The translations under genes and the position numbers were made by a program. A DNA stretch of 64,000 nt from Mycolicibacterium sp. HK-90. GTDB taxonomy: Bacteria; Actinomycetota; Actinomycetes; Mycobacteriales; Mycobacteriaceae. The stretch covers positions 2,294,001 to 2,358,000 of the forward strand of contig NZ_CP129613.1 in NCBI RefSeq assembly GCF_030486405.1, given 5' to 3'. Positions 46,577-55,960 of the stretch are shown here, piece after piece; positions within the stretch are counted from its first letter, which is position 1, and every line of letters starts with the position of its first letter. A model generated the notes under the pieces. It was given only the letters and a program-made list of their open reading frames with translations, did no database searches and was not told where the DNA came from.

Positions 46577-47711
46577 GACTGAAAGTCTGCCAGGCGGACC
46601 GACCCCGGGCGGGCCTGATGGTCACAGCCAGGACCGCATCAAACAGGTCCTGCTCGAGCGGGCGACCAAGTTCACCCTGGCCGCGATTCCCCGGATCTCC
46701 GACCGGCGCAAGCGTCTGCTGCTGGGTGGGCGTTCGATCACCGTCGACGGCAACACGCTCGACACCACGCTGCAGTTCACCCTGGCGGCACAGCAGGCGT
46801 CCGGGCTCGGAGGCCTGGTCGCCGACTTCAGCCCGGAGACCGGCGTCGCCGCATCGCGCGCCGCGCTGCGCGCCACCGCGGCCATGATGAGCCCCCGGAT
46901 ACACGCGGATGTCACCGAGATCTCGATTCCCGGCCCGGCGGGGCCGATGCCGGCGCGACGGTATGTTCCGGACGGCACCGGGGCCGAGACGACGTCGGCG
47001 CTCCTGCTGTACTTCCACGGCGGCGGTTTCGTGATCGGTGACCTCGACACCCACGACAGCTTGTGCCGGCTGATCTGCCGGGACGGCGGCATCCAGGTGG
47101 TCTCGGTCGACTACCGGCTGGCCCCCGAGCACAAGGCGCCGGCCGCGATCGACGACGCCTACGCCGCCTATCGCTGGGCGCTGGACCACGCCTCGGGGCT
47201 GGGGGCCACGCAGATCGTCGTCGGCGGCGACAGCGCGGGCGGCAACCTGGCCGCGGTCGTGGCGCAGCAGGCCCGCGACTCCGAACTGCCGCTGCCCGCG
47301 CTGCAGCTGCTGCTCTATCCCGTCACCGACTGGTCCAGCGACACCCGCTCCAAGACACTGTTCGCCGACGGTTTCTTCCTGACCAAACGCGACATGGACT
47401 GGTTCGCCGCGCACTATCTCGACGGCGCCGAGGTGACGGCCGAGGACCCACTGGTCTCACCGCTGCTGAGCGAGGACCTGTCCGGCTTGCCGCCGGCACT
47501 GGTCCTCACGGCAGGGTTCGATCCGCTGCGCGACGAGGGAAACCGCTATGCGCAGGCGATGCGGGAGGCCGGGGTGGTGGTGGACCTGCGGGAAGAGCGG
47601 TCGATGATCCACGCGTTCGCCAACTTCTTCCCGCTCGGCGGCGGCAGCGCCACCGCGACGAGCGCCATGATCTCCGCGCTGCGCGCACATCTCAGCCACG
47701 CCGAAAGGTGA
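46575..47711 (+). CDS. lipN: Lipase/esterase LipN (hormone-sensitive lipase family)
   Basis: A 378-residue alpha/beta hydrolase of the HSL branch. The oxyanion motif is YFHGGGFVIGD, the nucleophile Ser is in GGDSAGGNLAAV, the Asp in LTAGFDPLRDEG and the His in MIHAFANF. Corresponds to Rv2970c, an intracellular esterase. GGGAG stands seven bases before ATG 46575; its promoter must lie within the divergent AKR gene. The stop codon forms the loop of a perfect hairpin. Confidence 0.92.
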   Translation: MTESLPGGPTPGGPDGHSQDRIKQVLLERATKFTLAAIPRISDRRKRLLLGGRSITVDGNTLDTTLQFTLAAQQASGLGGLVADFSPETGVAASRAALRATAAMMSPRIHADVTEISIPGPAGPMPARRYVPDGTGAETTSALLLYFHGGGFVIGDLDTHDSLCRLICRDGGIQVVSVDYRLAPEHKAPAAIDDAYAAYRWALDHASGLGATQIVVGGDSAGGNLAAVVAQQARDSELPLPALQLLLYPVTDWSSDTRSKTLFADGFFLTKRDMDWFAAHYLDGAEVTAEDPLVSPLLSEDLSGLPPALVLTAGFDPLRDEGNRYAQAMREAGVVVDLREERSMIHAFANFFPLGGGSATATSAMISALRAHLSHAER

Positions 47712-47721
47712 CCTTTCGGCG
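47699..47721 (+). terminator. Hairpin with the lipN stop codon as its loop
   Basis: CGCCGAAAGG (47699-47708) and CCTTTCGGCG (47712-47721) are perfect inverted repeats and the three-base loop is the lipN TGA. The -10 box of the next gene begins five bases later, so it probably separates lipN from the DsbA operon. Confidence 0.65.
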
Positions 47722-47725
47722 CCGG

Positions 47726-47731
47726 TACGCT
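47726..47731 (+). promoter_or_regulatory. -10 box TACGCT of leaderless dsbA transcript
   Basis: TACGCT, seven bases, then GTG 47739 with no ribosome-binding site, in keeping with leaderless initiation of the DsbA-VKOR operon. Confidence 0.55.
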
Positions 47732-47738
47732 TGTCGAC

Positions 47739-48572
47739 GTGGCCAAACCGAAGAAGACCGCGAAGTACGACCTCAAGGCGGCTGATCGCAAGCGCAACCT
47801 GTTCGTTCAGATCGGGCTGACAGCCGTGGTGGTGCTGTTCGCCGTCGGTCTGGTGCTCTACATCGTGATGACCGGCAACAAGCGGCCGGCCTCCGGGGAG
47901 GCCCGGGCCGTGCACGTGGCCGCGCCGACCGTCATCACCAAGGAGGGCACGTCGGAGCCCAAGGTCACGCTGAGCTTCTACGAGGACTTCCTGTGTCCCG
48001 CGTGCGGCCAGTTCGAGCAGATGTTCGGCCCCACGATCAACAAGCTGATCGACAGCGGCGCGGTGGCCGCGGATTACCACATGGTGGGGATCCTGGACAA
48101 GGTCGGCAACGGCTACTCGTCGCGGGCCGGTGGCGCGGCCTACTGCGTCGCCGACGAGTCCGTCGATGCGTTCCGCCGGTTCCACAGCGCGCTGTTCACC
48201 CCGGGAATCCAGCCGGCGGAGGGCGGCGGTGTCTACCCGGACAACGCCAGGATCATCGAACTCGCGCGTCAGTCCGGCGCCGCCGGTGAGGTGCCTGACT
48301 GCATCACCAAGGGCCGGTACGTCGAGATGGTGCAGGGCATGGCCGCAGCCACCGGTATCAACTCGACGCCGACGGTCCAGATCAACGGCGAGGACTACCA
48401 GTGGAGCACGCCGGATGCCCTCATCGCCAAGGTCAAGGAGATCGTCGGTGACCTGCCCGAGCTGAAGGGCCCGGCCCCCGCCCCCGCGGCACCGGGCACC
48501 GCACCCGGGGCTCCGGCCGCTCCCGCACCCGCAGCGCCGGCTCCCGGCGCCCCGGCACCGGCCCAGCCATGA
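47739..48572 (+). CDS. Membrane-anchored DsbA-like thiol:disulfide oxidoreductase
   Basis: A 277-residue exported oxidoreductase (Rv2969c-type DsbA) that makes disulfides in extracytoplasmic proteins. A basic cytoplasmic start is followed by a membrane anchor (about 25-46, IGLTAVVVLFAVGLVLYIV). The thioredoxin-fold domain has active site FLCPACGQF and the cis-Pro loop STPTVQING. One additional Cys pair (YCVAD and DCITK) lies in the helical insert. The last 40 residues are Ala/Pro repeats. The gene overlaps the VKOR gene, its redox partner, by four bases. Confidence 0.93.
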   Translation: MAKPKKTAKYDLKAADRKRNLFVQIGLTAVVVLFAVGLVLYIVMTGNKRPASGEARAVHVAAPTVITKEGTSEPKVTLSFYEDFLCPACGQFEQMFGPTINKLIDSGAVAADYHMVGILDKVGNGYSSRAGGAAYCVADESVDAFRRFHSALFTPGIQPAEGGGVYPDNARIIELARQSGAAGEVPDCITKGRYVEMVQGMAAATGINSTPTVQINGEDYQWSTPDALIAKVKEIVGDLPELKGPAPAPAAPGTAPGAPAAPAPAAPAPGAPAPAQP

Positions 48573-49195
48573 GCGACACCGCAGCGGTCGAGCACGACGA
48601 GTCCCGGACCGACGAGGTCCCCGGAGTGGCCGTCGGCAAGCCCGGTGCGGTCTGGGTACTGATCGCCGGGGTGGTCGGTCTTGCGGCGGCCCTGGCGCTG
48701 ACGATCGAGAAGATCGAGCTGCTGATCGATCCGTCCTATGTGCCGTCGTGCAGTATCAACCCGGTGCTGTCCTGCGGGTCGGTGATGTCGACCCCGCAGG
48801 CCGCGGTCTTCGGATTCCCCAACTCGTTGATCGGTGTGGTCGCCTTCACGGTCACCCTGGTCACCGGCGTCCTGGCTGTCGCCGGGGTGCGGCTGCCCCG
48901 GTGGTACTGGGCCGGGTTCGCCGCCGGTGCCCTGGCCGGTGTCGTGATGGTGCACTGGCTGATCTTCCAGAGTCTCTACACGATCGGCGCCCTGTGCCCG
49001 TACTGCATGGTGGTGTGGGCGGTGACCATTCCGTTGTTCGTCGTGGTGAGCTCCGTGGCGCTGCAACCACTTCACACCAACGCGGTCGCCCGGGTGCTCC
49101 ACCAGTGGCGGTGGTCGATCGTGGCGCTCTGGTTCACCTCACTTGTGCTGTTGATCCTGGTGCGTTTCTGGGAATACTGGTCAACGCTGCTGTAA
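48569..49195 (+). CDS. Vitamin K epoxide reductase homologue (DsbB-like)
   Basis: A 208-residue integral membrane protein with about five hydrophobic segments that reoxidises DsbA and passes electrons to menaquinone. The loop Cys pair is VPSCSINPVLSCGS, and the active CxxC is LCPYCMVV in a membrane helix, matching bacterial VKOR. Coupled to dsbA by ATGA. Mycobacterial VKOR is important for growth and a warfarin-sensitive target. Rv2968c is the equivalent. Confidence 0.94.
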   Translation: MSDTAAVEHDESRTDEVPGVAVGKPGAVWVLIAGVVGLAAALALTIEKIELLIDPSYVPSCSINPVLSCGSVMSTPQAAVFGFPNSLIGVVAFTVTLVTGVLAVAGVRLPRWYWAGFAAGALAGVVMVHWLIFQSLYTIGALCPYCMVVWAVTIPLFVVVSSVALQPLHTNAVARVLHQWRWSIVALWFTSLVLLILVRFWEYWSTLL

Positions 49196-49229
49196 CACTT
49201 CAGAAATAACTCGGCGGTTAGGTCTACCC

Positions 49230-52200
49230 GTGATTTCCAAGCTGTTAGTCGCCAATCGTGGCGAGATCGCGATCCGTGCGTTTCGTGCTGCCTACGAGAT
49301 GGGTATCGCGACCGTCGCGGTCTATCCGTACGAGGATCGCAATTCGCTGCACCGGCTGAAGGCTGACGAGTCGTATCAGATCGGCGAGGTCGGCCATCCG
49401 GTACGGGCGTACCTGTCGGTGGACGAGATCATCCGGGTCGCCAAGCATTCCGGTGCGGATGCGGTGTACCCCGGCTACGGGTTCCTTTCGGAGAACCCGG
49501 AGTTGGCGTCGGCGTGTGCGGAGGCGGGAATCACGTTCGTCGGCCCCTCGGCGCAGGTGCTGGAGCTGACGGGCAACAAGGCCCGGGCGATCGACGCGGC
49601 GCGGGCCGCCGGGCTGCCGGTGCTCGCCTCGTCGGCGCCGTCGTCGTCGGTGGATGAATTGGTCGCTGCGGCAAGGGATATGGAGTTCCCGCTGTTCGTC
49701 AAGGCGGTGTCCGGCGGTGGTGGCCGCGGCATGCGCCGGGTGGTCGAGGCCGACGCGCTGCCGGAGGCGGTCGAGGCTGCCTCCCGCGAGGCCGAATCGG
49801 CGTTCGGCGACCCCAATGTGTATCTCGAGCAGGCGGTGCTCAATCCGCGTCACATCGAGGTGCAGATCCTGGCCGATACCCACGGCAATGTGATGCATCT
49901 GTTCGAGCGGGATTGCAGTGTGCAGCGGCGCCATCAGAAGGTGATCGAGCTCGCGCCCGCTCCGAATCTGGAACCGCAACTGCGCGAACAGATTTGCAGC
50001 GACGCGGTGGCTCTGGCCCGTCAGATCGGCTACAGCTGTGCGGGCACCATCGAGTTTCTGCTCGACGAGCGTGGCAACCACGTGTTCATCGAGTGCAATC
50101 CCCGGATCCAGGTCGAGCACACCGTGACCGAGGAGATCACCGATGTGGACCTGGTCGGTTCACAGTTGCGGATCGCGGCCGGGGAGACCCTGGCCGATCT
50201 GGGGCTGAGTCAGGATTCGTTGGTCATTCGCGGGGCCGCGATGCAGTGCCGGATCACGACGGAGGATCCGGCCAACGGCTTCCGTCCGGACACCGGCCGG
50301 ATCACGGCATACCGCTCGCCCGGCGGTGCGGGCATCCGGCTGGACGGCGGGTCCAACCTGGGTGCGGAGATTTCCGCGCATTTCGACTCGATGCTGGTCA
50401 AGCTGACCTGCCGCGGACGTGATTTCTCCACGGCCGTCTCACGGGCCCGACGCGCCCTGGCGGAGTTCCGCATCCGCGGCGTGTCGACGAACATCCCGTT
50501 CCTGCAGGCGGTTATCGATGATCCGGATTTCCGGGCCGGACGGGTGACCACCTCGTTCATCGACGATCGCCCGCAGCTGTTGACCGCGCACACCCCTGCC
50601 GATCGCGGTACCAAGATCTTGAACTACCTGGCCGATGTCACGGTGAACAAGCCGAACGGGGAGCGGCCGACGGGGGTGTATCCGCAGGACAAGCTCCCGG
50701 TACTGGATTTGTCGGCGGTGCCGCAGGCGGGTTCCAAGCAGCGTCTGATCGAGTTGGGCCCCGAAGGCTTTGCGCGGTGGATGCGGGACAGTTCGGCGGT
50801 CGGGGTCACCGACACGACGTTCCGCGATGCCCACCAGTCGTTGCTGGCCACCCGGTTGCGTTCCACCGGCCTGCTCAAGGTGGCGCCGTACGTGGCCCGG
50901 ATGATGCCGCAGTTGTTGTCCATCGAGTGTTGGGGTGGCGCGACTTACGATGTGGCGCTGCGGTTTTTGAAGGAAGATCCGTGGGAGCGGCTGGCCGCGC
51001 TGCGTGAGGCGATTCCCAATATCTGTCTGCAGATGCTGTTGCGGGGCCGCAACACCGTGGGATACACGCCGTATCCGGAATTGGTGACGTCGGCGTTCGT
51101 GGAAGAAGCGACCCGGACCGGTATCGACATCTTCCGGATCTTCGATGCGCTGAACAACGTGGAGTCGATGCGCCCGGCGATCGATGCGGTGCGCGACACC
51201 GGGACGGCGATCGCCGAGGTGGCGATGTCCTACACCGGAGATCTCAGTGACCCGGGCGAGAATCTGTACACGCTGGACTACTACCTGAAGCTGGCCGAGC
51301 AGATCGTGGACGCGGGCGCGCACGTGCTGGCGATCAAGGACATGGCCGGGTTGCTGCGGCCGCATTCGGCTCATCTTCTGGTCAGTGCATTGCGCAGTCG
51401 CTTCGACCTGCCCGTGCATGTGCACACCCATGACACTCCGGGCGGGCAGCTGGCGACGTATCTGGCGGCCTGGCAGGCCGGGGCGTCGGCGGTCGATGGT
51501 GCGGCCGCGCCGTTGGCCGGCACCACCAGCCAGCCGGCGTTGTCCTCGATCGTGGCCGCGGCCGCGCACACCGAGTACGACACCGGGTTGTCCCTGGGGG
51601 CGGTCTGCGATCTGGAGCCGTACTGGGAGGCGCTGCGCAAGGTCTATGCGCCGTTCGAGTCTGGCCTTCCGGCTCCGACCGGGCGGGTGTACACCCACGA
51701 GATCCCCGGCGGGCAGTTGAGCAATCTGCGTCAGCAGGCCATCGCGCTGGGGCTGGGGGACCGGTTCGAGGAGATCGAGACCGCCTATGCCGCGGCCGAT
51801 CGGGTGCTGGGCCGGCTGGTGAAGGTGACCCCGTCGAGCAAGGTGGTCGGGGATCTGGCGCTGGCGCTGGTGGGTGCTGGGGTCAGCGCTCAGGAGTTCG
51901 CCACCGATCCGGCCCGCTACGACATTCCCGACAGCGTGATCGGATTCCTTCGCGGTGAGCTGGGTGACCCGCCGGGAGGCTGGCCGGAACCGTTGCGCAC
52001 CAAGGCACTTGAGGGACGAGGCCCGGCCAAGCCGATCCAGGAGCTCTCGGCCGAGGACGAGGAACTGCTGGCGGCGCCCGGGCCCAAGCGTCAGGCCGCG
52101 TTGAACCGGTTGCTGTTCCCGGCACCGACCAAGGAGTTCGAGGCGCACCGGGAGACCTACGGTGACACCTCCAGCCTGAGCGCCAATCAGTTCTTCTACG

Positions 52201-52649
52201 GCTTGCGGTACGGCGAGGAGCACCGCGTCGAGCTCGAGCGCGGCGTGCAGTTGTTGATCGGCTTGGAGGCGATCTCCGATGCCGACGAGCGCGGGATGCG
52301 CACGGTGATGTGCATCCTGAACGGGCAACTGCGTCCGATCACGGTGCGAGACCGCAGCATCGCCAGTGAGGTTCCGACGGCCGAGAAGGCCGACCGGAAC
52401 AACCCGGATCATGTCGCGGCACCGTTCGCCGGGGTGGTCACCGTCGGTGTCGCGGCCGGGGACACCGTGGCCGCGGGCGCGACGATCGCGACCATCGAGG
52501 CGATGAAGATGGAAGCCGCGATCACCGCGCCCAAGGCAGGCACCGTCGAACGTGTCGCGGTGGCCGCCACCGCACAGGTCGAGGGCGGCGACCTCCTCGT
52601 GGTGGTCAGCTCGGCGGGCCGGAGCGAGGCGACCGGGGGATCGATCTGA
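49230..52649 (+). CDS. pyc: Pyruvate carboxylase
   Basis: A 1139-residue biotin enzyme that makes oxaloacetate from pyruvate and bicarbonate to refill the TCA cycle. Biotin carboxylase domain about 1-450 ([47 protein letters not shown]). Carboxyltransferase TIM barrel about 530-830 ([31 protein letters not shown]). The C-terminal biotinyl domain has [13 protein letters not shown] with the biotinylated Lys at about 1093. Full length for the family. GTG start. It is equivalent to pca, Rv2967c. The stop overlaps the proposed rsmD start. Confidence 0.97.
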   Translation: MISKLLVANRGEIAIRAFRAAYEMGIATVAVYPYEDRNSLHRLKADESYQIGEVGHPVRAYLSVDEIIRVAKHSGADAVYPGYGFLSENPELASACAEAGITFVGPSAQVLELTGNKARAIDAARAAGLPVLASSAPSSSVDELVAAARDMEFPLFVKAVSGGGGRGMRRVVEADALPEAVEAASREAESAFGDPNVYLEQAVLNPRHIEVQILADTHGNVMHLFERDCSVQRRHQKVIELAPAPNLEPQLREQICSDAVALARQIGYSCAGTIEFLLDERGNHVFIECNPRIQVEHTVTEEITDVDLVGSQLRIAAGETLADLGLSQDSLVIRGAAMQCRITTEDPANGFRPDTGRITAYRSPGGAGIRLDGGSNLGAEISAHFDSMLVKLTCRGRDFSTAVSRARRALAEFRIRGVSTNIPFLQAVIDDPDFRAGRVTTSFIDDRPQLLTAHTPADRGTKILNYLADVTVNKPNGERPTGVYPQDKLPVLDLSAVPQAGSKQRLIELGPEGFARWMRDSSAVGVTDTTFRDAHQSLLATRLRSTGLLKVAPYVARMMPQLLSIECWGGATYDVALRFLKEDPWERLAALREAIPNICLQMLLRGRNTVGYTPYPELVTSAFVEEATRTGIDIFRIFDALNNVESMRPAIDAVRDTGTAIAEVAMSYTGDLSDPGENLYTLDYYLKLAEQIVDAGAHVLAIKDMAGLLRPHSAHLLVSALRSRFDLPVHVHTHDTPGGQLATYLAAWQAGASAVDGAAAPLAGTTSQPALSSIVAAAAHTEYDTGLSLGAVCDLEPYWEALRKVYAPFESGLPAPTGRVYTHEIPGGQLSNLRQQAIALGLGDRFEEIETAYAAADRVLGRLVKVTPSSKVVGDLALALVGAGVSAQEFATDPARYDIPDSVIGFLRGELGDPPGGWPEPLRTKALEGRGPAKPIQELSAEDEELLAAPGPKRQAALNRLLFPAPTKEFEAHRETYGDTSSLSANQFFYGLRYGEEHRVELERGVQLLIGLEAISDADERGMRTVMCILNGQLRPITVRDRSIASEVPTAEKADRNNPDHVAAPFAGVVTVGVAAGDTVAAGATIATIEAMKMEAAITAPKAGTVERVAVAATAQVEGGDLLVVVSSAGRSEATGGSI

Positions 52650-53200
52650 CCCGCATCGTCGCGGGGGCACTCGGCGGTCGCCGGATTGCGGTACCCCGCA
52701 GTGGTACCCGGCCGACCTCCGACCGGGTTCGGGAGGCTGTGTTCAACGCCTTGTCGGCGCGCCTGGATTTCACCGGATTGTCCGTGCTGGATCTGTACGC
52801 GGGTTCGGGAGCGCTTGGGCTGGAAGCTGTTTCGCGTGGTGCCGGCTCGGCGATGTTCGTCGAGGCCGACCAGCGCGCGGCCGCCGTCATCACCGAGAAC
52901 ATCGCGGCGCTCGGTGTTCGCGGCGCGACGGTGCGCCGGGGCAACGTCGAGACGGTGCTCGCCGGCGGCGCTACGCGGCCAGTCGATCTGGTGTTCGCCG
53001 ATCCACCGTATGACCTCGATGACGCCGCGGTCGACGCGATGCTGACGCTGTTGGTCCGGGCCGGCTGGGTTCGCAGCGGCACCTACGTGCTGGTCGAGCG
53101 GCGTGCATCGGGGCAACCGGTGCGCTGGCCCGAGGGGTGGGATGCCCTGAGCGCGCGGCGCTATGGGGACACCAGCGTCGAGCTCGCCGAAGTGGGGTAG
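52646..53200 (+). CDS. rsmD: 16S rRNA (guanine(966)-N2)-methyltransferase, likely CTG start
   Basis: A 184-residue SAM-dependent methyltransferase for G966 of 16S r[22 protein letters not shown] is the SAM motif and [11 protein letters not shown] the catalytic DPPY. The conserved N-terminus [16 protein letters not shown] and [16 protein letters not shown] is encoded from 52649 on. No ATG, GTG or TTG in frame precedes it; the first is GTG 52739, which would remove it. CTG at 52646 overlaps the pyc TGA by four bases, exactly where the mycobacterial start is expected, so CTG is the likely initiator. Confidence 0.88.
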   Translation: MTRIVAGALGGRRIAVPRSGTRPTSDRVREAVFNALSARLDFTGLSVLDLYAGSGALGLEAVSRGAGSAMFVEADQRAAAVITENIAALGVRGATVRRGNVETVLAGGATRPVDLVFADPPYDLDDAAVDAMLTLLVRAGWVRSGTYVLVERRASGQPVRWPEGWDALSARRYGDTSVELAEVG

Positions 53201-53238
53201 CGGACACCATCCGGCGGCAGCATGTACCGTCGTCACCC

Positions 53239-53715
53239 ATGAGTGGCGCGGTATGCCCCGGCTCCTTCGACCCGGTGACCCTTGGCCATGTCGACATCTT
53301 CGAGCGTGCGGCGGCGCAGTTCGACGAGGTCGTGGTGGCGGTTCTGGTGAATCCCAACAAGAAGGGCATGTTCGACGTCGACGAGCGCATCGCGATGATC
53401 GCCGAATCGACCGCGCACCTGCCGAATCTGCGGGTCGAATCCGGTCAGGGCCTGGTGGTCGACTTCGTCAAGGCGCGCGGGCTGACCGCGATCGTCAAGG
53501 GTCTGCGCACCGGCACGGACTTCGAGTACGAGTTGCAGATGGCCCAGATGAACAAGCATGTGGCCGGCGTCGACACCTTCTTCGTGGCCACCACGCCGCA
53601 GTACTCGTTCGTGTCGTCGTCGTTGGCCAAGGAGGTGGCTTCCCTCGGCGGTGATGTGTCGGCTCTGCTCCCTGAGCCGGTCAATCGCCGGTTGCAGGAG
53701 AAGCTCGGCGGTTAG
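53239..53715 (+). CDS. coaD: Phosphopantetheine adenylyltransferase
   Basis: A 158-residue hexameric enzyme of coenzyme A synthesis (4'-phosphopantetheine + ATP to dephospho-CoA). [19 protein letters not shown] carries the TxGH nucleotidyltransferase motif and [19 protein letters not shown] the ISSS-type motif. Length fits the family. TACCGT lies eight bases before ATG 53239, so the transcript is nearly leaderless. Longer frames run through the rsmD end and are rejected. Confidence 0.96.
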   Translation: MSGAVCPGSFDPVTLGHVDIFERAAAQFDEVVVAVLVNPNKKGMFDVDERIAMIAESTAHLPNLRVESGQGLVVDFVKARGLTAIVKGLRTGTDFEYELQMAQMNKHVAGVDTFFVATTPQYSFVSSSLAKEVASLGGDVSALLPEPVNRRLQEKLGG

Positions 53716-53801
53716 TTCACCGCGGCGGCGGGTATCTGGTTCGGGTGGCGCTCAGCCCTTGCGCCCCGACTTCGAAACTCGATCCCAGCGGAGGTTCCGC
53801 C

Positions 53802-54368
53802 ATGCCGAACACATTCGTTCAATCCACCGATGACGTGGTGAAGTTCCTCAAGGACCAGCACAACCTGATCAAGGACCTGTTCGAGGAGGTGTTCTCCGCC
53901 TCGACAGCCGAGGCTCGTGAGAAGGCATTCGTCGAACTGCGGCAACTGCTGGCGGTCCACGAGACCGCCGAAGAGATGGTGGTGCACCCCCGAGTCCGTC
54001 GTGAGGTCACCGACGGCGACGAGATCGTCGACGCCCGCCTGCACGAGGAACACGCCGCCAAGGAGCAATTGTCCAAGCTGGAGAGCATGGACGTCGATTC
54101 CGACGATTTCATCGCCGAACTCACGAAGTTCCAGCAGGCCGTGGTCGACCACGCCGAGCACGAGGAACACGAAGAGTTCAACAAGCTGCATCGCAAACTC
54201 GACAAGCACGATCTCGAACGGATGGCGAAGGCCGTTCAGGCTGCCGAGGCGATCGCCCCCACGCGCCCGCATCCCGGGGTGGAGTCTGCGGCAATGAACT
54301 TCGCCGTCGGTCCGTTTGCCTCGATGCTCGATCGTGCGCGCGATCTGATCGGTGCGGCGCTGAGGTAG
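53802..54368 (+). CDS. Hemerythrin HHE-domain protein
   Basis: A 188-residue helical protein with a non-haem di-iron site. Candidate ligands are DQHNLIKDLFEE, VHETAEEMVVHPRV, HEEHAAKEQL and VDHAEHEEHEEF. Mycobacterial hemerythrin-like proteins affect SigF and hydrogen peroxide or nitric oxide responses. GGAGG lies seven bases before ATG 53802. The last 50 residues are a separate amphipathic tail (FAVGPFASMLDRARDLIG). It occupies the interval where M. tuberculosis carries the PDIM/PGL lipid locus. Confidence 0.9.
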   Translation: MPNTFVQSTDDVVKFLKDQHNLIKDLFEEVFSASTAEAREKAFVELRQLLAVHETAEEMVVHPRVRREVTDGDEIVDARLHEEHAAKEQLSKLESMDVDSDDFIAELTKFQQAVVDHAEHEEHEEFNKLHRKLDKHDLERMAKAVQAAEAIAPTRPHPGVESAAMNFAVGPFASMLDRARDLIGAALR

Positions 54369-54541
54369 CGATCCCGCACTCACTGTCGCTCGCCGTCGGC
54401 GACGGCGGCGGGGGCCCGCGCGACCATGACCGGGCTCACAGCCGCCGATCGCCGCGGGCGACACACCGCTTGTGCTCCCTAGTCACAGGCGTAACACCAG
54501 GCACACTAGTCACTAACAACGACGACCTGGAGGGTTTTGCC

Positions 54542-55279
54542 GTGTACCGAGTTTTTGAAGCGCTCGACGAGCTCGGCGCGATCGTCGAAGAAGCGCGTGG
54601 TGTGCCGATGACCGCCGGTTGTGTGGTGCCGCGCGGCGATGTGCTCGAGTTGATCGACGACATCAAGGACGCGATCCCCGGTGAGCTCGACGACGCGCAG
54701 GATGTGCTCGACGCGCGTGATTCGCTGTTGCGCGAGGCCAAGGAGCACTGCGAGTCGGTGATGTCCAAGTCCAACGCCGATGCCGACGGCATGCTGAATC
54801 ACGCCCGGGCCGAGGCCGACCGGTTGCTGGCAGACGCCAAGGCGCAGGCAGATCGGATGGTCGCAGAGGCACGTCAGCACAGCGAGCGCATGGTCGGGGA
54901 GGCCCGCGAAGAGGCGGTGCGCGTTGCGACCGCCGCGAAGCGCGAGTACGACGCGAGCGCCGGCAGGGCCAAGGCCGAAGCCGACCGCCTGATCGAGAAC
55001 GGCAACCTGTCGTACGAGAAGGCCGTGCAGGAGGGCATCAAAGAACAACAGCGCCTGGTGTCGCAGACCGAGATCGTCTCGACGGCCACCTCGGAGGCGA
55101 CCCGCCTGGTCGACGCGGCGCACGCCGAAGCCGACCGGCTGCGTGGCGAGTGCGACATCTACGTCGACAGCAAACTCGCCGAGTTCGAGGACTTCCTCAA
55201 CGGCACGCTGCGCTCCGTCGGTCGCGGGCGTCATCAGCTGCGCACCACCGCGGGGACGCACGACTACGCCACCCGCTGA
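54542..55279 (+). CDS. sepIVA: Septum site protein SepIVA (DivIVA-like coiled coil)
   Basis: A 245-residue cytoplasmic coiled-coil protein, essential in mycobacteria for septation and polar growth. YRVFEALDELGAIVEEARG is the N-terminal DivIVA-like segment; about 60-225 is a long coiled coil with Ala/Glu/Asp/Arg heptads (ARAEADRLLADAKAQADRM). GTG 54542 is preceded by GGAGG and gives the same length as Rv2927c. The upstream gap 54369-54541 contains a GC hairpin (CGCCGTC/GACGGCG) that may end the hemerythrin transcript. Confidence 0.94.
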   Translation: MYRVFEALDELGAIVEEARGVPMTAGCVVPRGDVLELIDDIKDAIPGELDDAQDVLDARDSLLREAKEHCESVMSKSNADADGMLNHARAEADRLLADAKAQADRMVAEARQHSERMVGEAREEAVRVATAAKREYDASAGRAKAEADRLIENGNLSYEKAVQEGIKEQQRLVSQTEIVSTATSEATRLVDAAHAEADRLRGECDIYVDSKLAEFEDFLNGTLRSVGRGRHQLRTTAGTHDYATR

Positions 55280-55336
55280 CGGATCGCCTCCGATGCCGGG
55301 CACGCATGTCCGTCGTGGCGCGTTGTGACGCCGCCG

Positions 55337-55342
55337 TAGGAT
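55337..55342 (+). promoter_or_regulatory. -10 box TAGGAT of leaderless yceD-rnc-mutM transcript
   Basis: TAGGAT, six bases (TGATTC), then ATG 55349 without ribosome-binding site. Confidence 0.6.
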
Positions 55343-55348
55343 TGATTC

Positions 55349-55960
55349 ATGGCGACGCATGCGAGATCGGGGAGGCCTGGAGGTCGAAAAGGTGGTTCCC
55401 GATCGCCGCTGGTGATCGACGTCGCGCAACTGGGCCGGCGGCCGGGTTCGTTGTTGACGTACCGGGAGACGGTGCCGAGCCCGGTACGGATCGGTGCCGA
55501 GCTGGTCGCGATCGAGGAAGGGGCGCCACTCGACCTCGACCTGCAGCTGCAGTCGGTGTCCGAGGGCGTACTGGTCAGCGGCACCGTGTCGGCACCCACC
55601 GTCGGTGAATGCGCCCGTTGCCTCACCGAACTCACCGGTGACGTCGAGATCGACCTGACCGAGCTGTACGCCTACCCGGACAGCGCCACCGACGAGACCA
55701 CCGAGGCCGACGAGGTGGGCCGGGTCGGGGCCACCGGCGAGGCCGACACGGTCGACCTCGAACAGCCGATCATCGACGCCGTCGGGTTGGCCTTGCCGTT
55801 CTCCCCGTTGTGCCGCCCCGACTGCCCCGGCCTGTGCCCCGACTGTGGTGTCGCGCTGGCATCCGCCGGGCCCGATCATCACCATGACAAGATCGATCCC
55901 CGCTGGGCGAAGCTTGCCGCGATGCTGCCCGAGGACGAGCGGCCTGGGGGACAGAAGTGA
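55349..55960 (+). CDS. YceD/DUF177-family protein
   Basis: A 203-residue protein of the YceD family, linked in bacteria and plants to 23S rRNA maturation. [21 protein letters not shown] is the core, and [13 protein letters not shown] gives a second Cys cluster, so a four- to five-Cys zinc site is likely. The first 20 residues are basic and flexible. In many bacteria rpmF (L32) follows directly; here rnc does, overlapping by four bases (GTGA). This places it in an RNA-processing operon. Confidence 0.9.
   Translation: MATHARSGRPGGRKGGSRSPLVIDVAQLGRRPGSLLTYRETVPSPVRIGAELVAIEEGAPLDLDLQLQSVSEGVLVSGTVSAPTVGECARCLTELTGDVEIDLTELYAYPDSATDETTEADEVGRVGATGEADTVDLEQPIIDAVGLALPFSPLCRPDCPGLCPDCGVALASAGPDHHHDKIDPRWAKLAAMLPEDERPGGQK

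Noticed and set aside
50439..52670. 743-residue minus-strand frame antisense to pyc
   Set aside because: The plus strand encodes a full-length pyruvate carboxylase with all motifs; the antisense translation is Arg/His/Gly-rich with no domain.
52739..53200. rsmD starting at GTG 52739
   Set aside because: This would delete the conserved RsmD N-terminal motif, which is encoded in frame upstream from the CTG at 52646.
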